This document shows, one piece after another, positions 33,761 through 44,119 of a stretch of 64,000 nt of DNA. The stretch is from Cynocephalus volans (lineage: Eukaryota > Chordata > Mammalia > Dermoptera > Cynocephalidae). The position numbers and the translations under genes were made by a program. Within the stretch, counting starts at the first letter, position 1. Each line of letters starts with the position of its first letter. The stretch is taken from NCBI RefSeq assembly GCF_027409185.1, contig NC_084469.1:85471918-85535917 (forward strand), read 5' to 3'. The notes under the pieces are model-generated. The model worked only from the letters and a program-made list of their open reading frames with translations, was not told the origin of the DNA and ran no database searches.

Positions 33761-34889
33761 TGTGGCAGGGGGTTTCACAGTCCACGGGTTTGACACTATT
33801 GACTAAGATGTTGCTGTGGTTGCCAATTTGGTATGGCTACCTCAGTGACTCCCTGTTCCGTGCGCTCTGGCCCAGGCTGCTGGGATGCACCAAGGCACCG
33901 CAGAGCGTGTGGTCTCTGCAGAGCTTCCCCTTCCTCTGCAGGATGTCTCCCTGCTCTGTGCGCGCTAGGCCGGGCTTGGGATGGCGCCGAGTGGCAGTGG
34001 TAAAGCCTACCTGCTGCTGGATCATGCAGCGGTGGCCCCCCACAGGGTGTGTGGACTCTATGGAGCTTCTCTCTCCCTTGCTGGATGACTCTGTGCTCTG
34101 TACACATTGGGCGGGCTGCTGGATTGCGCAGCAGCAGTGTGGAACCCGTGGAGTTCCCACCTCCCCTGCCAGACGTTTCCCCACTCTGTGCGCACTGGGC
34201 TGGGCTGGGAATGAAGTCGGGTGGTGGCAGTGAAGCCTACCTGCTGGATCACGCAGTGGTGCCCCGCCGGATGTGTGGTCTCCGCGGAGCTTCTGCCTCT
34301 CCTGCTGGACGTCTCCCTGTCTTGGCCCGCAGGTTGATTCCTTCCAGCTCCAGGGATGGGCGGGTGGGGGCAGGGGGTCAGAAGCCACGGTCCCCGCTGC
34401 AGCCTGGGTTGGTGCACACTGGCTCAGGCCTCCATGCTTCCACGTTGGCGGCTGCGGCTGTGATGCGGGCTGCAGCGCACCGGCCGGTCACACGCACAGG
34501 TTGGGGGAATATTCCCGGTTCTCGGCAGGGTAAAGACACCCTTTCGAAGCTGTTCCTTTGCACCGATTCTGCTACAGCTGCATCTGGCGCGGTCCTAGGC
34601 TGCTTCTACTCGTGGCAGAAAAGCGGCATGCAGCTCTCCTCTTCCGCCATCTTGACCTCCCTGACAGTTCTCTCACGCTGTCACCGGGTCCCCGCAGCTA
34701 GCGTTGTCCCGCACTCTCTCCGGGTCACTGCTCCTGGAGCCACGGCAGTCCTGCCGCTGCCACCGCCGCTCCGGCTGGTTTACATGCCTGACTCTCAGTT
34801 ACTGAGGCTAGGAAGTCCAAAGTCCATCTGGTGGTGGCAACGGTGATCCAGGGTTCTCACATTGTAAGATGGTGGAAGGAGAGAGAGCC
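33761..34889 (-). promoter_or_regulatory. 5' UTR / internal promoter of the full-length L1
   Basis: GC-rich 1.13 kb ahead of ORF1, up to the target-site duplication. It contains an AAGATGGCGG motif (YY1-like, normally at the extreme L1 5' end) at 34,653 reading leftward, so about 236 bp of extra sequence precedes it. Downstream is a run of alternating long and short tandem units. Promoter role is from family knowledge. Confidence 0.7.
33871..34330 (-). repeat. Alternating tandem units in the L1 5' UTR
   Basis: Four related units, roughly 34,209-34,330, 34,112-34,208, 33,979-34,111 and 33,871-33,978, alternate long and short. Each carries a 'cacagag(c/t)(a/g)ggga' block, a 'gaagctc' or 'gaactcc' block and a 'atccagcag' end. 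Only the long ones include 'ggtaggctt'. A higher-order unit of about 230 bp is thus present twice. Confidence 0.65.
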
Positions 34890-34899
34890 GAGAATTGAA
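34890..34899. repeat. Target-site duplication, right copy
   Basis: GAGAATTGAA, identical to 28,531-28,540, followed directly by resumed old-L1 text ('accatcttgagttttccaat'). Confidence 0.9.
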
Positions 34900-36530
34900 A
34901 TTTTAACCATCTTGAGTTTTCCAATCCATGAACATGTTATCTCTCTTCATTTATTTAGTTCATCTTTGATGTCTTTCATTGGTGTTTCATAGTTTTCAGC
35001 ATACAAACCCTGAATATATTTTGTTAGACTTATATCAAAGTATTTCATCTTTTGGAGCTATTGTAAATGGTACTATTTTTAATTTTTTGATTCCCAATCT
35101 TTATTGCTAGTATGTAGAAATATAATTGATTTTTGTATATTGACCTTGTTCCTGTGAACGTGCTAAGCTCACTTATTAGTTCTGGGAGCTTTGTTGTAGA
35201 TTCCTTGAGATTTTCTACACAGACTATCAAGTCATATGGGAATAGAGACAAATTTTATTTCTTTCTTTTCAATTTGTATGCTTTTGTTTATCTTTCTTGC
35301 TTTGTTACACTGGCTAGGACTTCTAGAATAATGTCTGGTTTATTGATACAGTGATTTACATTGATTTTTCTTTAATATTGAACCAGCCTTGGGTTAAATC
35401 CTACTTGATCTTGATGTTTTATCTTTTTTCATATATTGTTGAGTTCAATATGCTAACATTTTGCTGAGATTTTTTGCATCTATATTTATGAAAACTATTT
35501 GTCTATAATATTATTTTCTTATACTATCTTTTCCTGGGTTTGGTATTAAGGTAATACTGCTCTTTTAAAATTTCCTAGAAGAAATTTTGTAGAATTAATA
35601 TTATTTCTTCCATAAATGTTTGGTAGCATTAATCAGTGAGACCATCTGACATGGAATTTTCTCTGTGGAAGGTTTTTGACTATAAAATAAATTTCTGTAA
35701 TAGTTATAGTACTTTTCAGGCTTTTTTTTCTAAAGTATGTCTTATTAGTTTGTATTTTTCAAGGAATTTGGCTCCTTTCATCTAAGTTGTCAAATTCATG
35801 AACATAGATTTGTTTTTCATGTTCCCTTATTATCTTTTTAATGTCTGTAGGGTCTGTAGTGATATCCCTGCTTTCATTCCTGATATCAGTAATCTGTGTC
35901 TCTCTTCATATTCTTCATCAGTTTGACTAAAGGCATATGAATTTTATTTTTTTCAACAAACCTGATTTTGAATTTCTTTGAAGTTTTTCTGTTTTTTAAT
36001 TTTACTGACTTCTGGTTTTTATTTTTATTGTTTCCTATCTTATTGTTTTGGGCTTAATTTTTTTTTTTTCTCTCATTTCTTAAGGTAGAAGCTTATGCTA
36101 TTGATTTAAGGTCTTTTTTCATTTATTTCAGGAGTTTTACCTTTACTTCATGGAGAATGATAATAGGTGCTGTAAAGTGCTTGATAATTCCAACATTAGG
36201 GTTATCTTGGGGTTGGCATCTATCTTTTCCCTCATGAATTGGTCACATTTTCCTGGTTCCTTGTATGTCAAATAATTCTGGATTGTATCCTGGACATTTT
36301 GAATATCATGTTGTGATACTCTGGGTTCTATATTTTTCAGAGTCCTCAGGTAGTTACTTGTTTCGCTCAGAATTTTTAGTTTTAACGTGTTAAATTTATA
36401 GGTAGGTTTTAATGGGTTTACTCTGTCTTGGCCAACACCCAAAATCCCCTTTGTACTATTCGTATTGCAATTTTCCAAAACAGGAAAAAACAGTGAGCTG
36501 TATATCAGCAAACTACCAAGTCAGAGATGG
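34900..36530 (-). mobile_element. Old L1, ORF2 and upstream (segment 3 of 3)
   Basis: Old L1 homology resumes in register after the duplication and runs through diverged ORF2 RT sequence. From about 36,130 it becomes L1-like DNA that I cannot place precisely ('ttctggattgtatcctggac'). All reading frames are broken. Confidence 0.8.
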
Positions 36531-38049
36531 TCCCTCTCTCTCTCACTGGCCAAAGGTCCTAATATTTTTTTGGAAATAGTGAAATGAGGGGTGGTATATA
36601 ATATAGTGATATGGGTTTTAATCTTAATTCTGCCATTTTTTTTATTTTTGTGAGTTTGAACAGATTTTTTTTTTTTTTTTTTGCCTGTTCCTTGAGTTAT
36701 TTAATTAGAATCTACAGATGTTAGCAGGGAAATAGCCACTGCAGCATATTTCTAAACAAGCTTTATCATTTGAAGAGAGTGGGAAGTGCCCAGCTGTGGG
36801 AGGAGGAATAAAAGGCACCCTGGAAGACCTTAGCTTCAGATTCCTTTAGCAAGGAGCATCAATCTTCATGCACTGATTTCCAGAGAAACACCTAGAAAGA
36901 TGAGTGGGTTGGAGTTGAGCTTGGCTGTCACTTCATCGAATGGAGGGGTGAAAATTTCAGTCAGCTGTAGTCTTTGGAGCAGCCTGACCCAAGGGAACTC
37001 CATAGAAAAGTGCCCTCCAAGACAGCTGGGCTGGTTAGAATGAGGCTCAGCTGCTGAAACAAAGAGCCCCACATGAGAGCAGCAAATGGAAGTTAGCATC
37101 TCCCTGGCATTTCTGTCTGGGAGCAGACAGGCCAGGGCTGGTCTGGCAGGGCTGCTCCAGGAATTTCCTCTACCTCATGTCTCCGTCATCCCTGTGGAGG
37201 TGCCCTCACCCACTGGGCCAGGACGGATCTCCAGCCTCAGTGCTCTAGTCCCAGCAGCAGGACAGGGAAGGAACAGAAGGAAGGGCTGCCTTCTTCCTGT
37301 GAGGAAATATCCCAGAAGCCTTCCTTTACATCCTGGAGGGAGAGATTGGTCACACCAACACCTCGCTGCATAGGAGGCTTGGAGAGTCCGTAGTCTCAGT
37401 CCGTAGTCTCGGGCGGCCAGGTGCCCAGCTGAAAGCCGGGTGTTGGCTTGATCTGACAAGTGTATGATGCTTTCAGGAACCACTGGACATCCCTGCCAGG
37501 CCCCTTTTAATGTTTCCTCCCACCCCTCAACCACTCCCTATCCCGAGTTCACATTTACAAGAGTTTGTCCAGACAAATGGCGTTAAATAATTCATCATTC
37601 AGGGACCAGCTGAAAATCATGGGCCAGTGAGTGCTGTTCATTAGATTTCCTGTCAAATGGCTGTGGAAATTCATTCCTAGCCCTGAGGCTCTCTGTCAGG
37701 TTAAGGTGGCAGGGCAGGAAGTGGAGAATAGCAAAGGTCAAATTGAAGCAAGAGAAGGCCAAGGGGAAGCTTCACACCACAGTAGGGAGTCAGGACAGGT
37801 GCAGTCTGGGTGCCTCCACACCTGTATTCACCCCCTTCCCCCAGCTAAGGTAATGCTGTGGTGGATAAAGCATCTACAACTTGGTAAAATCGCATCTAAA
37901 TCCCTAGCAAGAATTCTCCTCCATTCCTGACTAGTCAGAACCCCCATGGGCTCTCGGGATTTGAGGGTTAAATAACCTTTCCTGCATATCTAATCATGTA
38001 AGAATTCAGGACAGGTGCCATCCACAACACATATCACACACATCAACTG
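36531..38049. other. Intergenic, no gene recognised
   Basis: Contains a T20-type run at about 36,665-36,684 and a 13-bp tandem duplication (TCCGTAGTCTCAG/TCCGTAGTCTCGG) at 37,387-37,412. A TATA-like AATAAAAGGC at about 36,808 has no gene attached. Confidence 0.5.
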
Positions 38050-39060
38050 TGCACAGAAATGGCCAAGGAAAAGCCCCTTTCAGAGCCTCGTGATGCACCC
38101 AGAGCAGAGAGAACAGAATCAGGAAATGGTTTTCATCAAAGTGCAATGGGGCCACTGCAGCCAGAAGTGGGTAGTTCAGAAGGGAATTCTGTGACAGTGA
38201 GAAGAATGTGGGAGTCCTTCCTATTGGAGTTGGGGGAGGCCACTGGGGCGGGGAGGTATGGAGAGGTGGAAGGAGCCTCTAGGGTCAGCGGGGACCCCCT
38301 GAGCAGCTGGACTCATGGTGCTTGTGGAGCAAGGACATGAGGGAGAAGGTCCAGGAGCAGACCTGGCGTTGGTACGTCTCGGCTTCGGAGTGGATCTGGA
38401 GGCGGCGGGCAAAGGCACGGCTGCAGTGGAGGCAGGAGAAGGTCTCCTAGCTGGCGTGGGTCCGGATATGGCTCTGCAGCAGCCAGTCCCTGGAGAAGGC
38501 CCTCCTGCAGGTTTCGCAGACATAGGGCAATGTGTGGCTCCGGGTGTGACTCTTGAGGGCACCCAGGCTGAGGTATTCCTTCTTGCAGTATCTGCAGTGG
38601 AAAGCCTTGCGAGACTGGGGCTCCTTGACCACTTGGCCCAAGCCTGGGGAAGTAGCACAGGCCTCAGCCTCCAGAGAAGAGGGTGAAGTGGAGAAGAACG
38701 AATGAGCCTGCAAGGAGGGGATAGAGGACTGGCAGCTTTTCCCGCTGTTCTTATCCGACAAGGAGGCCAGCTCCTCCGCTTTGGGGCTCTCCTGGGGCTG
38801 AAGGGAGGCCCAGCCAATCGGCGGGGCTTGTGTCGCCAGGAAGGAGTCCCAGATGAGCGTGGGCAGTGAGGTCGTGGGGTTGAGAACCTCAGGAGATGGG
38901 GTGGCCGCCAGCTGGTGGGCCTGGTCGAAGGGCTGCTGGAAGGTATGAGAAGTGTCTTGCAGCTCGCTATAATTGGGCTTCTGGCAGGAGTCGGAAGACC
39001 TCCTGACACGGAAACTGCGTGGCATAGTGGCCGAAACAGCCAAGGTCTCAGGATGCTCCA
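38050..39060 (-). pseudogene. SNAI1: SNAI1 (Snail) processed retrocopy
   Basis: Snail1 is a nuclear zinc-finger repressor that drives epithelial-mesenchymal transition through E-boxes. The homologous coding span is 39,025 (ATG) to 38,285 (TGA), with no introns although I know SNAI1 as a three-exon gene. The N-terminus keeps the SNAG motif MPRSFRVRR and KPNYSELQD. Two C2H2 fingers are intact: [19 protein letters not shown] and [23 protein letters not shown] at 38,447-38,449 falls in the next linker. After it, the third finger has lost about 8 residues around CSRAFA, and the fourth starts YQRQVC, lacking its first cysteine, before ending in LLHKHHESSCSGGPR. SNAI1-like 3' UTR text continues to about 38,050, then stops with no poly(A) seen. 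A truncated product of about 192 residues is still open, but I call it a pseudogene. Confidence 0.9.
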
Positions 39061-39395
39061 CTCACGAGGCAGGCGGAGACGAGCTGCCAGTTCCTCTAAG
39101 TACTCCAGCCGCCAGAAGTGGGGGAGGGGGCACGGAGGCCACGCCCTCTCGTCACGCGGCGCCAATGGGAGCCTTGCGTCCGCCAGAAGCCACGCCCCGA
39201 GCAGGTGAGCTAGTGACTGGCTGGCCTCCAGCCTCTCGGTGGTGCTGAGAGCCGGAACGGGGTTCCTCTGAGGCCTGGCAGCAAGTGCAGCACTGGTATC
39301 ACGACTGTCCGGGGCGGGACGGCAGGTGCAGGGAGCCTCCAGCGACGGAAGACCCCAGAGGGATGCCTTGTGCTCACCAGCTCAGCGCCCCACGG
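39061..39395. promoter_or_regulatory. CpG-rich block upstream of the SNAI1 retrocopy
   Basis: Locally CpG-dense DNA in an otherwise CpG-poor region, for example CTCTCGTCACGCGGCGCCAAT, GCCACGCCCC and GGGGCGGGACGG. It has a CCAAT box at about 39,160 and GC boxes. It extends well beyond the short 5' UTR a retrocopy should bring, so it may be host promoter-like DNA. Function is not shown. Confidence 0.4.
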
Positions 39396-40849
39396 TCTAA
39401 GCGCCTCTCAGCATTAACAGTTTTAAAGCTCCTTCACGCATATTGCCACTCTGCGTTCTGAAAAGTCTAAACTGGAGACCTAACATAAGCCCCACCACCA
39501 ATGAAGGTGAGGGCTGAGAGACGAGAGATTCGTCTTTCAGACTAGCGGAGCAAAGAATCATTCGGGGATCTGATTGCAACTCAGGTTCTGATCCAGGAGG
39601 TCTGGAGTGAACTGGAGATCTGCGTTTCTAACAAGCTCCCAGGAGACTCCTCCAGAGGCCCTCGTCCTCACACTCTCTTCCTGCTCCTCCTGTCAGTGCC
39701 TGGACTCCATACTGACAAGGCCCCTTGGCACTGTGCCTCTGTCCACCCCCCAGGCCAGCAGCCACATCAGAAGCCCAGCGCTTGTTCCCAGTCTGCTTAA
39801 CCTGGGCTCTGTCTCCATTTGGCTCTCAATTCCAAGTGCTTGGAACAACGGATGTTACACGTAGGAGGTTTGAGTGGGTTTTCTACCCATTGCAGGATGA
39901 GCTCATCCCTTCAGACCCCAGGATGCTCCACTGCCCTAAGTGGGTAGTGGACATCTGTAGCTATTTTTCCTGCCTGCCTTCTCTCTTCTCATCTTATGCC
40001 AGTAGTATGTCTTTTATCCCTTGAAGACCACCACACCCCCAGTCTTTCCTAATCCATGTGGTTTGGGACCAGTTAACCCTACATAATACCAGAGACAGAA
40101 GGGTGGGCACATAACCTAGATCTGCCCAATCAATGAATTTCATCCCTTTTACTTTAGCAACTGCATCAAGGATGGACTTTGACCAAGTTTAGCAAATGCA
40201 CACCAGAATTTGCAACAGAACTGTGGAGAATGAGAAGCTCTTTCCCTTGTGGCGGCTGCCAGGGCTACCTCGTGCAGCCACTTATCTGAGGGTGAGGCCA
40301 ACATGGAAAAGCAGAGCTAAGATGACTCCTGGTGACCTAATTTGAGCCCCTGGGTGAAGCCAGGCCTGATGCTGTTTGGAGTTAGATAGAGGTGGGGCAC
40401 AGTGGTGCTAGGACTAAAGCCAGCAAGGCACAGCACTATTTTGAGCAGTGATAATTGTAGGTGTCAGAGTGCTCAGCACAAACTAAAGAGGGAAGAGAAC
40501 TTTAGAAAGAGAAATCTCAAGAGTATGCATGCACACACACATGAGCACACACACTCGAGGGCACACACAATTTAAGACAGAACAGTGGGAGCACAAGGGT
40601 AGTGCAGCCAACAAAGAGGAGAGCTTTAGCCCAATAGGAGATTGTTACAACAATATTAGCATCTTTGTATGATACACAATTAGCTTTGAAATGAGAATAA
40701 AAATGAGATGCATCAGTCAGCTATTGAATAACTTAATGGGTGCCAGAGTCAAACAACATTTAAATATGTTTCAGCAGCCTATTTTGGAGTCTTTAGAAAG
40801 CCTGGTGCCATTCATCTCTCAATAACACTGAGGACAGCCTCAGTTTTAT
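39396..40849. other. Intergenic, no gene recognised
   Basis: Unique-looking DNA. There is a CA-rich patch at 40,530-40,570, and no exon or RNA gene. Confidence 0.5.
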
Positions 40850-40985
40850 TGCTGTCCTTTTATTAGGCATGGACAGGACCTTCAAATCCACCAACTCATG
40901 TGATCCAGGAACACCAAGGCTCAGACAAGTAAGGTGGCCTGCTCAAGGTCATATAGCCTGTCTAGGCAGGTTGGACACACAAAGG
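40850..40985 (-). repeat. MIR SINE fragment
   Basis: Contains 'aaggctcagacaagtaagg' and 'ctgctcaaggtcatatagcc'. Confidence 0.65.
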
Positions 40986-40989
40986 AAAG

Positions 40990-41403
40990 TATATTAGTCT
41001 GTTCCCGTTGCTTATAACATAATGCCTGAAACTGAGTAATTTATTAAAAAAATGAAATTTATTTCTTACAGTTCAGAGACTGGGAAGACCACAGTCCAGG
41101 GGATGTATCCGGTGAGGGCTTTGTTCTAGGTGGTGACTCTCCGCAGCAACAGGGGGTATCACATGGCAAATGTGCCAAGCAAGAGGGCTAACCTCTTCAC
41201 TTGCTTTCCTTTAAAAGCCATCAGAACCACTCCTATTACTCCATGAATGGATCAATCCATTCACTAGGGCACAATCCTCAAATCCAATCTAATCAGGCCC
41301 CATTTTTCACATACCATAATTGGATTTCCCATCCTCTTAACAGTGTTACATTGGGGGGGTCAAGCTTCAGTGAATTTTGTGGGGACATTCAACCCATATC
41401 AGA
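40990..41403 (-). mobile_element. MaLR-type solo LTR (MST-like)
   Basis: Reverse complement of a MaLR LTR. It begins 'tattagtctgttcccgttgc', has the 'gaaatttatttcttacagtt' block and ends 'gtggggacattcaacccata'. About 410 bp. Confidence 0.8.
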
Positions 41404-41629
41404 AGGTTTTCTTACTAAATCCCGTGTTTGACTCACCACTAGAGGCACGTTTCCTGGGAAGCTAAAGAAAGTCAAACCACAGGGCTCCTCACTGGTACAG
41501 GCCCCTTCTTATGAGACAGGATAGGGCTAGGCCTGTGAACCAAACCAATTCAATTTTCCCTGCAGAGGACACTTTGTTACAAGCTGTACTTTTCTACTCC
41601 TTAGTCAGGAGACACCAGGGGTACGTTTG
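41404..41629. other. Intergenic spacer
   Basis: Nothing recognised between two LTR elements. Confidence 0.5.
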
Positions 41630-42140
41630 CCCCATGGCCCCAATAAAAGTGACTTTAAGAGACCACTTGAGCAGTTGGTCGTAACCATGCTGATAAATAA
41701 ACTGAGATAAGAGGGGAGCAGATATTTACCGATCTGCAAAACTCCTTCCCCAAGGCTTGTTAAAATATACCTGTTAGCTTTGGTTAAAACTTATCATTAT
41801 GTACCCATTCTTTCTTTTCTTGAAATTGTAAATATTAAGTTACAGATTAACCTTAAGACTACAAGATGCTCCTGGAAATGACCTCCCTCATGACCACCAT
41901 CACAGCAAAAGTACTAGAAATCATCAAAGCTAGTGATGACATCAATTGAGGAACTGCCCGCTATTAAAAACCCTCCCCCAACTTCCCTCAGAGAGATAAC
42001 TTCTCTATTGCTAGCTCCCTTATGGCTCCCTTATGCATAAGTTTAATCTCCTTTTTAATAAAGCATTGATTGACTTAAATTTTGCTGGATACTTTGTTCA
42101 TTTCTATTATACCAGGACCCAAGAGCCTAATTCAGTAAAA
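41630..42140 (+). mobile_element. Solo LTR of a gammaretrovirus-like ERV (ERV1-type)
   Basis: U3-R-U5 pattern without internal genes: a TATA-like TATTAAAAACC at 41,962-41,972, a pyrimidine-rich start region, and an AATAAA signal at 42,057-42,062. These are followed by a T-rich U5 ('ttgctggatactttgttc'). Exact ends are uncertain, and no viral coding sequence is attached. Family assignment is by architecture only. Confidence 0.55.
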
Positions 42141-44119
42141 CTTAAGATTCTGCACATAATTCTGGGTTCTTTTTCTGCAAAACTCCACCTCAATCTATCT
42201 AGGTTACAAGCTTTAGGCCACAAAAGATGTGAATCAGCTCCAACCCTCAGCCATCCCCAAAGCTGTTCTTACTTCCTTCTCCCCTCCTTTCAAGAATCCC
42301 AAACTCAAGGACATGGTCATAAACTTGAAATAGGTACTCAAAGGCCTCAGCTTCTAAGGTATCTCTGCTCATCTTCATTTGCAATTTCTTCCCTATTCCT
42401 GATGATTTAGACGCTTGTTATGCAAAAAACATCTATAGAGACCCGTTCCCTGCAAGGCTTCCCTGCCTCTTTTTATTTTTTTATTTTTTTTTCTTTTCAC
42501 TTTTTTTGGAATTTGGTATATGAAGCAGAAAATCATTAACAAGGATCTAAAAGGTGTGACAACACTAAAACAAAGCTGATTCCACGTATGTGTAGATCTT
42601 TGAATGCATTGGTTAATGGACACAAAGAATGACTATATCTTATAATGACAAACATGCCAAGTATCCTGACTTGACCAACACATACCATGTGCCTCTTTTA
42701 AGGTCTTCTTCATCTTAAAATAAAATGAAATCCTTCTCCTCGTCCCCAAGCCAGTGCTCAGTGGTTCTAGCCTGGTTTGCTTTTCTTCTGCAGAAAGGCA
42801 GAAGCCCCCCAGCCACTCAGTGGTTGGCATCACAAGACCAATCCCCATCTCTTGGCTTCTTGTGGTCCCTGCTTCATGCTTCTAATCTGTCAGGGCTGGA
42901 GGAGGTCTGGAGGTCAAGGTCACGGGCTCCATTGCCTGACCCTGACTTATCTTCCATGATTAATTAATTTTGTAAACCATAATTTCCCTCTTCATAAAAT
43001 GTGATCATTTGCTCCCAGGGTAGAAGTTTTCTCTTCCCATCTATTTTCTCAGATTAAAAGATTTGCCTGCTTTAGAATTCAAGAGTTTAAGCAGGGAGGT
43101 TTTATGTGGCATTTATGAAGATCCTGCTGGAGTTCGTCTTAAGAAATAGGAATAAAATGCATCGTAAAAGAGATGATGATTTTTCTGCTTTGAGAAAAGT
43201 TCCCCAAGATGTGAAGATAAGGTGAATTAAAGCTATTCCAGCACCTCAGATGGAGAGGAGGAGAGAGGTGAGGGTTTGGGAGACAGGAAGTAAAGGGAAA
43301 GAAGAGAGGAGGAGGGGAGATAGACAATGTCTAGAGATTTTGAAGGTGTCTAGAGATTGGCGTCTTGAGAGGTGGGAGAAGGGTACCACTGGTACTTCTG
43401 TGTCTTAGTTGGGGTTTTCCAAGAAACAAACACAGGATCAGACATGCAGGAGATTTATTGTGGGGGACAACTGTGAAGGATAATGAAGAAGTGGTCAGAA
43501 AAGGTGGGGAAAGCCTTCGACTTCTATGCCAGTGTGACACCTGGAAAGAGAGGGAGAAGAAAGTATTGAGTACGAAGAGTCTCAAGTTGCCGTGCTGTTC
43601 CAAGAAAATGTCATTCAGGCTGATGAGGAATCTCTGAGTCAAGGTTGCCCAAGATCTCACATCTTACAAGAATGTGCCAGCATTAGTGCCCCACCATGCT
43701 CGGGCATTTGCTGGAAGCAGCCTGGAGGAAGTAGGGCCTTGGCATGAATGCAGGGATAGATCCAAAAAGATAGCATGTGGGGCTACCTGTCAACCATGCT
43801 CCCACAGCAGGAGGCTGAGCTGTGCATGGCTGCCACCACAGGAAGGGGACTGGGCACAGAGTGGAGGAGAAAATCCCAGTAATGTTGTATGCCTCCTCTG
43901 TCCCTAGCTGCCCACTCCAACCCATACTCCAGGGATACTCTGGGAAAGGCACCTAGGCCCCAGCTTAGGGAAAAAGAGGGAACACTGTTAGAAGGCACCT
44001 CCTGCAGAAACTTCAAACTTACCAGCCTTCAGAGGCCCTATGGAGGGCAGCCAGGGGGTACGAAAGTGGAGAAAAGTGAGGACTGTGGGGAACTGGGGTG
44101 AGCATGCTCTCTAATAATG
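42141..44119. other. Intergenic, no gene recognised
   Basis: The stretch from about 43,390 to 43,560 ('gcaggagatttattgtggg') resembles the unassigned repeat seen at 16,255-16,620. The rest is unassigned and no exon is visible. Confidence 0.45.

Larger units (their letters stand above)
28541..34889 (-). mobile_element. Full-length L1 (dead copy)
   Basis: A 6.35-kb LINE-1 in minus orientation. It has a poly(A) (T12 on plus) at 28,541-28,552, a 3' UTR with a G-rich polypurine tract, ORF2 (28,761-32,593), a short inter-ORF spacer, ORF1 (32,781-33,760) and a 1.1-kb GC-rich 5' UTR. The 10-bp duplication GAGAATTGAA sits at both ends, so the copy is complete. Both ORFs carry several frameshifts and stops, so it cannot move on its own. 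It is less diverged than the L1 it interrupts. The 3' UTR type differs from human L1PA, as expected for another lineage. Confidence 0.92.

Noticed and set aside
33700-34846. Plus-strand open frames of 177 and 265 codons
   Set aside because: They lie antisense in the GC-rich 5' UTR of the full-length L1 and repeat with its tandem units. Not a gene.
36790-36850. TATA-like AATAAAAGGC with a possible downstream start
   Set aside because: No exon, ORF or CpG enrichment follows, so there is no support for a promoter.
38221-39165. Minus-strand open frame of 314 codons overlapping the SNAI1 retrocopy
   Set aside because: It is a different frame from the SNAI1 homology, rich in Pro/Ser/Arg/Ala as expected from GC-rich DNA lacking stops. 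No domain is visible.
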